Part shown: in pieces, positions 14,909 to 22,631 of the stretch
Layout: each line of letters opens with the position of its first letter
Position numbering within the stretch: position 1 is the first letter of the stretch
Assembly (NCBI RefSeq): GCF_004348345.1
Contig: NZ_SMJZ01000018.1
Location: 1-64,000, forward strand
Direction: 5' to 3'
DNA length: 64,000 bases
Source of the DNA: Nonomuraea longispora
GTDB taxonomy: Bacteria > Actinomycetota > Actinomycetes > Streptosporangiales > Streptosporangiaceae
The notes under the pieces: model-generated
The model's input: only the letters and a program-made list of their open reading frames with translations
The model's database searches: none
Told to the model about the DNA's origin: nothing
Made by a program: the position numbers and the translations under genes

Positions 14909-17032
14909 ATGAGACCGAGAACCGTGATCGCGGCCATCGCCGCTGCGGCGATCCTCCTGCCGTCCGCCACCACGAACGCCGCCGCGACCGTCACCGTGCC
15001 GGCCTCCGGGACGTCCGGAGGCGCGGCCCCGCCGCCCGACGACCAGTTCCAGAAGGTGACGCTGAACGACCATCCGGGCGAACCCATGGACCTGGCTGTG
15101 TTACCCGACTCGAGGGTGCTGCACACCACCAGGAAGGGCGAGGTCTGGCTGCACGACCCGAAGACCGGACTCAACACCCTGGCCGCGCGGCTCGACGTCT
15201 ACCAGCACGATGAGGAAGGGCTGCAGAGCATCGCCCTCAGCCCCGGCTTCGGCCAGGGTTCGAAGAAGGACGACTGGGTCTACCTCTACTACTCCCCGCC
15301 GCTCGGCACTCCGACCGACGACCCGGCCACGCCGGACGTCAACGAGGGCGACGCCCCTCTCACCGGCACGCCGGACGACTTCGCGCCCTTCAAGGGGCTG
15401 ATCCGGTTGTCGCGCTTCCGCCTCACCGGCGACACGATCGACCTGCGCACCGAGCAGCGCGTCCTCGACGTGCCGGTGGACCGCGGCATCTGCTGCCACG
15501 TGGGCGGCGACATCGTGTTCGACGCCCAGGGCAACCTCTACCTGTCGACCGGCGACGACACCAACCCGTTCGCCTCCGACGGCTTCACCCCGATCGACGA
15601 ACGGCCCGACCGCAACCCGGCCTTCGACGCCCAGCGCAGCTCCGGCAACACCAACGACCTGCGGGGCAAGATCCTGCGCATCAAGGTACGCGCGGACGGG
15701 TCCTACTCGATCCCGCGCGGCAACCTCTTCAGGCCCGGCACGCCACGCACCCGGCCGGAGATCTACGCGATGGGCCTGCGCAACCCCTTCAGGATCGAGC
15801 TCGACCGCTCCACCGGCGACCTGTACGTGGGCGACTACTCCCCCGACGAGCAGGAGGCCGACCCCCGGCGCGGCCCGGCCGGCACGGGCAAGTGGACGAC
15901 GATCCGCAGAGCCGCCAACTACGGCTGGCCGTACTGCGCGACAGCGCGGCTCCCGTACGTCGACTACGACTTCGCGACCGGCGCGTCCGGCGCGGCGTTC
16001 GACTGCGCCGCGCCCGTCAACGAGTCGCCGCACAACACCGGCAGGCGCGAGCTGCCGCCGGTCACGCAGCCGCAGGTGTGGTACTCGTACGGGCCCTCGG
16101 CGGAGTTCCCGCAGCTCGGCACGGGCGGCATCGGCCCGATGGCGGGCCCGGCCTACGACTACGACCCGCGTGACACGCGCGGCCGCACGGCGGTGGGCTG
16201 GCCGAAGTACTACGACGGCGTCCCGCTGTTCTACGAGTGGACCCGCGACTACGTGAAGGCGTTCCACCGTGACGGGCGGATCGAGGACGTGCTGCCCTCG
16301 CTCGTCTTCGACAACCCGATGGACATGGAGTTCGGCCCCGACGGCGCCCTCTACGTGCTCGAATACGGCGACGGCTACTTCCAGGAGAACGAGGACGCCC
16401 AGCTGGCGCGCTACGACCACATCGGCAACACCGGCAACCACACGCCCGTCCCCGCGGCCACGGCGTCGGTGACGGCCGGTCACGCGCCGCTCGCGGTCTC
16501 CTTCACCGCCGACGGAACCACCGACGCCGACGGCGACCGGCTCAGCTACGCGTGGGACTTCGACGCCGACGGGCGGGTCGATTCCCGCCGCCCCGAAGGG
16601 TCGTTCACGTACGAGGAGAACGGCCTGTACCAGGCCACGCTGAAGGTCACCGACCGGCACGGCAGGTCGGCGGCGACGTCGGTGCGGATCGTGGTCGGCA
16701 ACGCCACGCCGGTCGTGGAGCTGGTCAGGCCGGTGGACGGGGACCCGTTCACGTTCGGCGACGTCGTGGAGTTCGAGGTGCGGGTCACCGACGACCAGGA
16801 GGTCGACTGCGCCGACGTGACCGTGGACTACATCCTCGGCCACGACGACCACGGCCATCCGCAGACGACGGCCCGCGGCTGCACCGGCTCCATCCAGACG
16901 ACCGAGCCGAGCGGACACGACCCGGAGACCGACGAGCTGACCGGCGTCTTCGTCGCCACCTACACCGACCCCGGCGGCGACCTGCCCCCGCTGACCGGAA
17001 CCGACAGGGTCGTGCTCCAGCCCACGCGATAG
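14909..17032 (+). CDS. Secreted PQQ-type glucose/sorbosone dehydrogenase-like protein with PKD domain
   Basis: 707 residues. A Sec signal peptide (about 1-26) is followed by a six-bladed beta-propeller of the glucose/sorbosone dehydrogenase class (about 45-500; GDIVFDAQGNLYLSTGDD, LRGKILRI, RNPFRIELD, MDMEFGPDGALYVLEYGDGYF). Then comes a PKD repeat (about 513-595; SYAWDFDADG.VDS, YQATLKVTDRHG) and a second C-terminal beta domain. The family binds PQQ and oxidises sugars, but many actinomycete members have no proven cofactor or substrate. A strong Shine-Dalgarno precedes the ATG. The next gene follows after 10 bp and is also exported, so the two probably act together on a carbohydrate outside the cell. 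Confidence 0.85.
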   Translation: MRPRTVIAAIAAAAILLPSATTNAAATVTVPASGTSGGAAPPPDDQFQKVTLNDHPGEPMDLAVLPDSRVLHTTRKGEVWLHDPKTGLNTLAARLDVYQHDEEGLQSIALSPGFGQGSKKDDWVYLYYSPPLGTPTDDPATPDVNEGDAPLTGTPDDFAPFKGLIRLSRFRLTGDTIDLRTEQRVLDVPVDRGICCHVGGDIVFDAQGNLYLSTGDDTNPFASDGFTPIDERPDRNPAFDAQRSSGNTNDLRGKILRIKVRADGSYSIPRGNLFRPGTPRTRPEIYAMGLRNPFRIELDRSTGDLYVGDYSPDEQEADPRRGPAGTGKWTTIRRAANYGWPYCATARLPYVDYDFATGASGAAFDCAAPVNESPHNTGRRELPPVTQPQVWYSYGPSAEFPQLGTGGIGPMAGPAYDYDPRDTRGRTAVGWPKYYDGVPLFYEWTRDYVKAFHRDGRIEDVLPSLVFDNPMDMEFGPDGALYVLEYGDGYFQENEDAQLARYDHIGNTGNHTPVPAATASVTAGHAPLAVSFTADGTTDADGDRLSYAWDFDADGRVDSRRPEGSFTYEENGLYQATLKVTDRHGRSAATSVRIVVGNATPVVELVRPVDGDPFTFGDVVEFEVRVTDDQEVDCADVTVDYILGHDDHGHPQTTARGCTGSIQTTEPSGHDPETDELTGVFVATYTDPGGDLPPLTGTDRVVLQPTR

Positions 17033-17042
17033 GAGATCCCCC

Positions 17043-17939
17043 ATGTGTTACGGCTACGGCCCCAGCAGGCGCTCGCTGCTCGCGGCGGGACTCGGCCTCG
17101 GGACGGCGGCCATCGCCGGCGCCTCGCCCGCCGCCGCCACGCCGCCCCACCATCACCACCGCAAGCACCGCATCCCGCCGGGCCAGATCAGCATGCAGCT
17201 CTGGACGGTACGCGACGACCTCGCCCAGGACTACGACACCACCCTCGCCTACCTGGCCGAGATCGGTTATCCCAAGGTCGAGCTGGCGCTCGGCTATTTC
17301 GGGCGTACGGCCGCGCAACTGCGCGCGTTCCTCGACGGGCTCGGCATCCGCTCCACCTCCAGCCACGACGACATCAGCCCCGACGACGCCGCGCTCGACA
17401 CCAAGATCGAGAACGCCCTGACGCTCGGCCAGTCGTTCATGGTCGTGCCCTACCTGAACTCCGACAGCGAGGACCAGTGGAAGGCCTGGGCCGAGCGCAT
17501 GAACGTGGAGGCGGCCGCCGCGCGCAAGGCGGGACTGCGCTACGGCTACCACAACCACGCCCACGAGTTCACCATCGACCTCGGGGGCGGCAGGACGCCC
17601 TGGGACGTGCTCACCTCCGAGCTCGACCCGCGCCTGGTCCATCTGGAGATCGACCTCTACTGGGCGGTCACGGGCGGCGTCGGGCGCGGCGAGCGTGATC
17701 CGGTGCGGTTCACGCTCGACGTGATCCGCCGGGCGCCCCAGCGGGTGCTGCAGTTCCACGTCAAGGACCGGCATCTCGACGGCGACATGGCCGACCTCGG
17801 CACCGGGACGATCGACTTCCGGCGCATCTTCGACAAGCACCGGGTGATCGAGTACATCGTGGAGAACGACACGCCGGACGTGACGCCCCGGCGTACGGCG
17901 GAGGTCGGGTACCGCTACCTGAGGAAACTGCGGTTCTAG
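17043..17939 (+). CDS. Tat-exported sugar phosphate isomerase/epimerase-like TIM-barrel protein
   Basis: 298 residues. A twin-arginine signal (SRRSLLAAG at 8-16, hydrophobic stretch, ASPAAA) and a His-rich linker precede a xylose-isomerase-like TIM barrel (ISMQLWTVRDDL, KVELALGYFG, GYHNHAHEF, LEIDLYWAVTGG, LQFHVKDRH). His and Glu/Asp residues on strand ends could bind a divalent metal. AGGAG sits just before the ATG. The Tat route implies that it folds in the cytoplasm, probably with its metal, before export. Pairing with the dehydrogenase suggests 3-keto-sugar or sugar-acid chemistry (inference). Confidence 0.83.
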   Translation: MCYGYGPSRRSLLAAGLGLGTAAIAGASPAAATPPHHHHRKHRIPPGQISMQLWTVRDDLAQDYDTTLAYLAEIGYPKVELALGYFGRTAAQLRAFLDGLGIRSTSSHDDISPDDAALDTKIENALTLGQSFMVVPYLNSDSEDQWKAWAERMNVEAAAARKAGLRYGYHNHAHEFTIDLGGGRTPWDVLTSELDPRLVHLEIDLYWAVTGGVGRGERDPVRFTLDVIRRAPQRVLQFHVKDRHLDGDMADLGTGTIDFRRIFDKHRVIEYIVENDTPDVTPRRTAEVGYRYLRKLRF

Positions 17940-17953
17940 GGACGCCTGGCCCT

Positions 17954-17969
17954 CACCCGGCGCCGGGTG
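17954..17969 (+). terminator. Palindromic hairpin after the isomerase gene
   Basis: CACCCGGCGCCGGGTG is self-complementary over 16 bases and can fold with a 4-base loop. It lies 15 bp after the stop at 17939 and is followed by GGGGGC rather than a U-tract. Confidence 0.5.
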
Positions 17970-17984
17970 GGGGCAAGGGCGGAA

Positions 17985-18064
17985 ACGCACCGGAAACAGC
18001 CGCTGGTGCACAACTGAGGAGCCCGGAAAGTCCGGCACGCCGCGGATCGTCCCCCACGGTGCGT
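17985..18064 (+). other. Possible structured RNA leader upstream of the aminopeptidase-like gene
   Basis: ACGCACCG (17985-17992) pairs perfectly with CGGTGCGT (18057-18064), closing a region of about 64 bases. Inside it, CCGGA-AAG-TCCGG makes a hairpin and GCACC/GGTGC an alternative stem. The region lies between the terminator-like palindrome and GTG 18088. I tested it by eye against cobalamin, c-di-AMP, c-di-GMP, SAM and ZTP riboswitch consensus features and found no convincing match. Confidence 0.35.
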
Positions 18065-18087
18065 TCCCTTCCGAAGGATTTCGAGTT

Positions 18088-19608
18088 GTGAATCGTACGA
18101 CAGCGACCTGTATGACCTTGGGAGTCCTGCTGACGGGCTTCGTCGCCCTCGCCTCACCGACCACGGCGGCGAGCACCTGGACCGAGCCCTCTGCCGTCAA
18201 CTGGGCGGCCTGCCCTGAGATCTCGGATGACGAGCTGGGCAGAAAGTTGTCCGAGGAACAGCTCGCCAAGGCCAGGCAGCTGCTCGACCGCATGGAGTGC
18301 GGCACCATCAGCGTTCCCCGCGACTACGACGAGCCGCGCGGCGAGCAGATCACCGTTGCCCTGACCAGGCTGAAGGCCACCGACCAGAAGCGCCGGCTCG
18401 GCACCATGGCGCTCAACCCCGGGGGACCGGGCGGCAGCGGGTATCTGATGCCCATGGAGCTCGTCGCCACGGGCGTCGAGATGGACGACCGCTACGACCT
18501 GATCGGGTTCGATCCTCGGGGTGTGGGCCGCAGCACCAAGGCCGACTGCTCCGGCGACGGCCAGGGCGGACGGCCGCAGCCGGGCCCGATCACCGAAGAG
18601 CAGGCCAGGAAGGTCTACGACCGGACGGTCAAGAAGAACAAGGCGTGCGCCCAGTCGAACCCCGAGCTCATCGGGCAGCTCACCACCGGGAACACGGCCC
18701 ACGACGTCGACAGGATCCGCGCCGCGCTGGGCGAGAAGAAGATCAGCTTCTACGGCGTCTCCTGGGGCGGATGGCTCGGGACGGTCCTGCGCAGCCTCCA
18801 CGGCGGCAAGATCGACCGGATGTGGCTCGACAGCCCGGCACCGCCCTACTCAAGGACCGACATCGCCACGGAGTTGCGCGCCAAGGCCACCGACCGCAAC
18901 TTCCAGCGCATGGCCGCCTGGATCGCCGAGCGGAACGACGAGTACGGGCTCGGCACGACCCGCCGGCAGGTGGCGTCGGCGGTGGAGAAGATGCGGAGGT
19001 CGTATGACGAGGAGCCTCTTGCCTTCACCGATATCGACCTCACCGTGGACGGTGCCCTGATCTCCCAGGCCGCGGGCAGCCCGAGCTTCAACTGGTCCCA
19101 GATGGCCCAGGTGCTGAGCGAACTGCGGGACGCCGAAGGGCCGAGCGCCCCGCCGACGGTCAGGAAGGTGTTCGGCAGCCCGCCGGCCGGCGCCCCCTCC
19201 GGCACCGACACGACGGCGAATCTCGCCTACCACTGCAACGAGGACCTGGGCTCGCGCTCATTCGAGGCGGCCTGGGCCGCCTACCAGAAGCGCCTGAAGC
19301 GCTACCCGGTGACCGGCAGGGCCACCCCCGCCACACCGGCGTGCGCGGGATGGCCGCTGCCGGTCGACAAGACCTCGCTCAAGCGCCACGGCGGCTCCTT
19401 GGTGCTGTCGGGTCACCGGTACGAGAACCTGTCGCCGTGGGAGGGCGTGCTCGCCACGCACAAGACCATCGGTGGCACCCTGGTCCGGATGAACGACGAC
19501 GTGCACGGCTCCGCCATCCGGGTGCCCGGTTGCGTCGCGAAGGTGCTCGCGTACTTCGAGACCGGCCGGACCACCGACGCGTGCCCCACGCGCCCGGAAC
19601 CTGCCTGA
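18088..19608 (+). CDS. Secreted tripeptidyl-aminopeptidase-like alpha/beta hydrolase
   Basis: 506 residues, GTG start, Sec signal peptide (about 1-28). Alpha/beta hydrolase of the Streptomyces TAP/SlpD/E class: oxyanion loop NPGGPGGSG near 112, DLIGFDPRGVGRS, nucleophile Ser in YGVSWGGW (about 224), C-terminal TAP-type domain with CAGWP and catalytic His in NDDVHGS. Where the family usually has an Asp in a GTLDAATP-like loop, this protein reads SGHRYENLSPWEG, so the acid may be Glu or be displaced. It probably removes N-terminal peptides from extracellular proteins. It appears to be a single-gene unit with a long leader. Confidence 0.85.
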   Translation: MNRTTATCMTLGVLLTGFVALASPTTAASTWTEPSAVNWAACPEISDDELGRKLSEEQLAKARQLLDRMECGTISVPRDYDEPRGEQITVALTRLKATDQKRRLGTMALNPGGPGGSGYLMPMELVATGVEMDDRYDLIGFDPRGVGRSTKADCSGDGQGGRPQPGPITEEQARKVYDRTVKKNKACAQSNPELIGQLTTGNTAHDVDRIRAALGEKKISFYGVSWGGWLGTVLRSLHGGKIDRMWLDSPAPPYSRTDIATELRAKATDRNFQRMAAWIAERNDEYGLGTTRRQVASAVEKMRRSYDEEPLAFTDIDLTVDGALISQAAGSPSFNWSQMAQVLSELRDAEGPSAPPTVRKVFGSPPAGAPSGTDTTANLAYHCNEDLGSRSFEAAWAAYQKRLKRYPVTGRATPATPACAGWPLPVDKTSLKRHGGSLVLSGHRYENLSPWEGVLATHKTIGGTLVRMNDDVHGSAIRVPGCVAKVLAYFETGRTTDACPTRPEPA

Positions 19609-19663
19609 CCGGCGGGTTCTCCCGGGTCGCCGACCTGCAAAAACGTCAAGAACGACCCAAAGA

Positions 19664-19694
19664 TTGAGATATATCTGTCGAAACAGCGCATAAT
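19664..19694 (+). promoter_or_regulatory. Candidate promoter for a leaderless transcript
   Basis: TTGAGA (19664-19669), 19-base spacer, CATAAT (19689-19694). The last T of the -10 is seven bases before the A of ATG 19701, so transcription would begin at or next to the start codon. No Shine-Dalgarno is present, which fits a leaderless mRNA. Confidence 0.5.
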
Positions 19695-19700
19695 GCATTA

Positions 19701-19931
19701 ATGACGTCCCACCGATCCGCACCTCGGCGACGCCTTCCCGGGAGCCCGTTCAATGTCCCCGAAGTCGCCCTCCCTCCGCTCGAGAGCTTCGTCCTCCAGG
19801 ACAAGGTCAGCCACGACACCTACGGCCTCGGGTCAGTCATCGGGGTCGAGGAAGGCGTCGCCGTCCTGGTCGACTTCGGCGCCGTGACCCGTCGCATCGT
19901 CGCGCCGTACCCCAAGCTCTTCAAGCTCTGA
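19701..19931 (+). CDS. Small conserved-looking protein, beta-barrel (Tudor/SH3-like) character
   Basis: 76 residues. A basic, disordered N-terminus (about 1-28) is followed by a compact segment, LQDKVSHDTYGLGSVIGVEEGVAVLVDFG, ending VTRRIVAPYPKLFKL. The pattern D.VSH..YG.G.V...G..V.V.FG is like small actinobacterial proteins and the RNAP- or DNA-binding Tudor-type segments of CarD and UvrD C-termini. Probably a cytoplasmic nucleic-acid- or polymerase-associated protein; this is inference from pattern only. It lies alone between two secreted-enzyme genes, with its own promoter and terminator. Confidence 0.7.
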   Translation: MTSHRSAPRRRLPGSPFNVPEVALPPLESFVLQDKVSHDTYGLGSVIGVEEGVAVLVDFGAVTRRIVAPYPKLFKL

Positions 19932-19934
19932 GGC

Positions 19935-19954
19935 CCGGGCCGCGCGCGGCCCGG
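19935..19954 (+). terminator. Perfect 20-bp GC palindrome after the small gene
   Basis: The bases from 19935 to 19954 read identically on both strands (arms CCGGGCCGCG and CGCGGCCCGG). The palindrome starts four bases after the stop at 19931. No U-tract. Confidence 0.55.
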
Positions 19955-20029
19955 CTCCATGGTCACGGGCGACCGTCGGACTCGGTATTTTGTCACTCCC
20001 GTAACCCCTCTTGCACGGAGAGACACAAC

Positions 20030-20713
20030 GTGGCCCCTGCCAAGCTCGCCCTCGGCACCGTTCTGACCGCCGCGGTCATGTCCACCGGCCTGTCCCCCCA
20101 CGCCTCCCCCGCCGCCGCGCAGACCGCGGCCCAGCCGCCGGTCAGCGCCCGGCTCACCGGGCTGTCGCTGTTCGAGGGCTCGGTGAAGATCAAGGGACAG
20201 GCCCAGAAGACCGGTTACTACTGCGCGCCCGCGTCCAGCTCGATCGTCCTCCAGGCCTTCGGCGTCCAGCGCAGCCAGGACCGACTCGCCAAGGAGATGA
20301 AGACCGACCCGGAGGCGGGCGCCACCAAACGCCGGAACACCCTGTCCGTGCTCAACAAGCACCTCAAGCCGAAGGGCCACACGTTCCGCCTGACCTACGC
20401 CAAGAACAAGCCCAGCGCGCTGATGCTCAGCGTGTCGCACGCGGTGGGCGTGCTCAAGAAACCCACGATCCTCGCGGTGCTCGGCAACAAGCTGCCGTGG
20501 AGCAAGGCGAGCAGAAACTACGGCCACGCGATCGTGGCCTACGGCTACGACAAGGCGAAGGGCACGATCACCGTCTGGGACCCGAACGCGGCCAAGGGCG
20601 CGCTCGGGTCCCACGTGATCTCGGCCAAGGCCCTCGCCGCCGTCGTCAACGATCTGCCCGAGGGCGACCTGGGCGGCGTCTACACCCTGTCCAAGCCGCT
20701 CCTCCCCCCGTAG
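20030..20713 (+). CDS. Secreted C39-like (papain-fold) cysteine peptidase
   Basis: 227 residues, GTG start with GGAGAG about 8 bases upstream, Sec signal (about 1-30 ending AAAQTAA). Catalytic-type motifs: Cys in GYYCAPASS (about 66), His in NYGHAIVAYGYD (about 164), and Asp/Asn in VWDPN. This is the order of the peptidase C39 family. No ABC exporter or lantibiotic-like peptide is near, so it is probably a free secreted protease or peptidase-inhibitor-type domain rather than a bacteriocin leader peptidase. It converges on the SPFH gene with 25 bp between the stops. Confidence 0.8.
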   Translation: MAPAKLALGTVLTAAVMSTGLSPHASPAAAQTAAQPPVSARLTGLSLFEGSVKIKGQAQKTGYYCAPASSSIVLQAFGVQRSQDRLAKEMKTDPEAGATKRRNTLSVLNKHLKPKGHTFRLTYAKNKPSALMLSVSHAVGVLKKPTILAVLGNKLPWSKASRNYGHAIVAYGYDKAKGTITVWDPNAAKGALGSHVISAKALAAVVNDLPEGDLGGVYTLSKPLLPP

Positions 20714-20738
20714 GCGGAGCGGGCGCGGCGGCGGCAGG

Positions 20739-21614
20739 TCAGTCGCCCTGCCGCCGCTGGTTCGGCGTGACGTTGATCTGGCCGCTGTCGGAGACGATGA
20801 TCTGGATGCGCCCGTCCTTGACGGCCTGCCACATGACCGCGCCCTGCGGGCCGAGCACGTCCTTCAGCGCCTTGATGGCCTCCAGCTCCGTACGCGCCTT
20901 CTCGTTCTTCGCCTTCTGCGCCGTGTTCTCCTCCTGCGCCTGCTGGACGGCGGCCATCGCCTCGCGCACCTTCAGCGGCGGCTGCGGCTGCTGCAGCGTG
21001 ACCGAGAACTTCTCGAAGAACGCCGTGCCGCCCTGCTCGCGCAGGAACTGCACCATGTACTCGGCGACCTTCGCCTCCCACTGCTGCTTGGCCTGCGGAT
21101 CGCGGTACGTCAGCTCGCGCCAGGCGAACTCCTTGCTGGCGGCGTCGAGGGCCCGGTCGAGCGGCTGGCCGATGTAGACGCTGAGCAGCTTGTCCCAGCC
21201 CTCGTCGGTGTCGGCCTCGTACTTCAGCCCGATCTGCTCGTGGAACTGCCGCAACGTCTTGCAGTCGCTGGTGAGCGAGAACGTGACGACGCCGGACACC
21301 CGCATCTCCAGCGGGTCCTTCGTCCACATCGTCAGCGGCCCGGCCTCGGCCCCCGGCTTCGTGTTCGCCCCTTCCGGATCGTTGGGGTCGGCGGCGAACT
21401 CGAACGTACGCTGGCCGGCCGGATAGACGTAACCCTGGTCACCCGGTCCTGACACGTCGCGCACGCCCGGGTCGACGCAGTTCTGGAACGTGGTGTCGGA
21501 GAAGGCGCCGGCGTCGTAGACGATGCCCTTCTGGTCGGGCTCGGGGGTGGTGATCGAGCAGCCGGTGACCAGAAAGGCGGCGATTAAGGCTGTCATGACG
21601 GTCGTGTGTCTCAT
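20739..21614 (-). CDS. SPFH/band-7-type lipoprotein
   Basis: 291 residues. Lipoprotein signal with lipobox LVTGC (Cys19). The body (about 25-200) resembles an SPFH/prohibitin domain: KGIVYDAGAFSDTTF, TKDPLEMRVSGVVTFSLTSDC, then MVQFLREQGG.AFFEKFSVTLQQPQPPLKVREAM. A helical, Ala/Glu/Lys-rich coiled-coil stretch (about 215-260, AQEENTAQKAKNEKARTELEAIK) follows, as in flotillins. SPFH proteins are usually cytoplasmic-facing scaffolds; the lipobox would put this one on the outer face of the membrane. No nfeD gene is adjacent. Function unknown. Confidence 0.72.
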   Translation of the reverse strand: MRHTTVMTALIAAFLVTGCSITTPEPDQKGIVYDAGAFSDTTFQNCVDPGVRDVSGPGDQGYVYPAGQRTFEFAADPNDPEGANTKPGAEAGPLTMWTKDPLEMRVSGVVTFSLTSDCKTLRQFHEQIGLKYEADTDEGWDKLLSVYIGQPLDRALDAASKEFAWRELTYRDPQAKQQWEAKVAEYMVQFLREQGGTAFFEKFSVTLQQPQPPLKVREAMAAVQQAQEENTAQKAKNEKARTELEAIKALKDVLGPQGAVMWQAVKDGRIQIIVSDSGQINVTPNQRRQGD

Positions 21615-21690
21615 GCACGATCACGGTAGTACGCACCGCGACGACGCTGTGTGACGCTTCGGCGACCGTCCACGCATCGGCGCCCTCCCC

Positions 21691-21710
21691 GACGCCGGTC
21701 AGCCGGCGTC
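21691..21710 (-). terminator. Hairpin at the end of the deacylase operon
   Basis: GACGCCGG and CCGGCGTC make a perfect 8-bp stem with loop TCAG. The deacylase stop codon (21699-21701) lies in the loop, so the hairpin overlaps the end of the gene. Confidence 0.55.
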
Positions 21711-22631
21711 GGCCGGCTTGGCGGTGGCCCCGTCGGCGACCATGAAGCCGTAGTCACCGGGGGCGACATTGGTGAGGTGCTCACGGCCGAGCACCAGGAT
21801 GCTCGGCTCGTACGGCGCCCTGATCACTTCGAGCTCCTCCGACGTGTACGGGCTGACGATCGTGGCCAGCGCCGTGCCCTTGGGCACCCGCTCTCCCAGC
21901 CGCGCGGCGCCGAAGTCCGACAGCACGGTGCCGCCGACGGTGGGCCTGAGCGTCGTCAGCGTGTCGACGACCACCTGGCCCTCCGGCGGCGCCACCGCGT
22001 CGCCCGGCAGCATGCCGATGGCGCGCAGGACGTTCAGCGTGCCGTCGACGCCCCGCTTCAGATAGTGCTCGACGCGCTGGCCGCCGCCCCCGAGCTCGCT
22101 GACCATGCAGCGCACGCCCTTCTCCAGCGCCCAGCCGGTGGCCGAGCCGATGTAGGGGTGGCCGCGGTAGAGCACGGTCGTGCCGTACGCCCGCGACATC
22201 TCGGCGCCGGCGTCGTGGAGGTAGGCGTACTCGACGGTGGCGAAGTTGCCGCCCGAGTGGAAGTCGATGAAGTAGTCGGCGCCCTCCAGGATCTCCGAGA
22301 GCGCGGCGGCCAGTTGCTCGGTGATGCTGCCGCCCCGGTCGCCGGGGAAGATGCGGTTGAGGTTGACGCCGTCGAGCGGCGTGTTGCGGGTCAGCGCCTG
22401 GTGCGCGTACGGGTTGGCCACGGGCACCGCGACGACGGTGCCGCTGAGCTGGGCGGGGTCGATGGCGTCCAGGAGGCGGCGGACCGTCTCCGATCCCATC
22501 GGCTCGTCGCCGTGGATGCCGCCGAACATCACCATGCGGGGGCCGTCGGAGGCGCCTCGCAGGGTGTGCACGGTCAGCTCCAGGCGGTGGCCACTGGCCA
22601 GGGTGGTCACCGGGATCCGTTCGACGGTCAT
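21699..22631 (-). CDS. Succinylglutamate desuccinylase/aspartoacylase-family deacylase
   Basis: 310 residues. Zinc-carboxypeptidase-fold signature GGIHGDEPMG (His40, Glu43), third zinc ligand in FIDFHSGG (His125), catalytic Glu in CMVSELGGGG (about 169), then a C-terminal beta-barrel. The family removes acyl groups from amino acids or amines (aspartoacylase, AstE, DoeB). It is the last gene of an operon with a polyamine-type importer and a class III aminotransferase, and its start overlaps the permease stop by 4 bp. A plausible job is deacylation of an imported N-acyl amine, whose amino group the aminotransferase then removes. An ectoine-type route is possible, but no ectoine hydrolase gene is present. 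Confidence 0.85.
   Translation of the reverse strand: MTVERIPVTTLASGHRLELTVHTLRGASDGPRMVMFGGIHGDEPMGSETVRRLLDAIDPAQLSGTVVAVPVANPYAHQALTRNTPLDGVNLNRIFPGDRGGSITEQLAAALSEILEGADYFIDFHSGGNFATVEYAYLHDAGAEMSRAYGTTVLYRGHPYIGSATGWALEKGVRCMVSELGGGGQRVEHYLKRGVDGTLNVLRAIGMLPGDAVAPPEGQVVVDTLTTLRPTVGGTVLSDFGAARLGERVPKGTALATIVSPYTSEELEVIRAPYEPSILVLGREHLTNVAPGDYGFMVADGATAKPADAG

Noticed and set aside
17985-18064. Known riboswitch (cobalamin, c-di-AMP, c-di-GMP, SAM or ZTP class)
   Set aside because: Stems exist, but none of the conserved core sequences of these classes could be found. It is kept only as an unassigned structured leader.
20030-20713. Bacteriocin-processing C39 peptidase
   Set aside because: There is no ABC exporter domain or gene and no double-glycine precursor peptide nearby. 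The protein has its own Sec signal.
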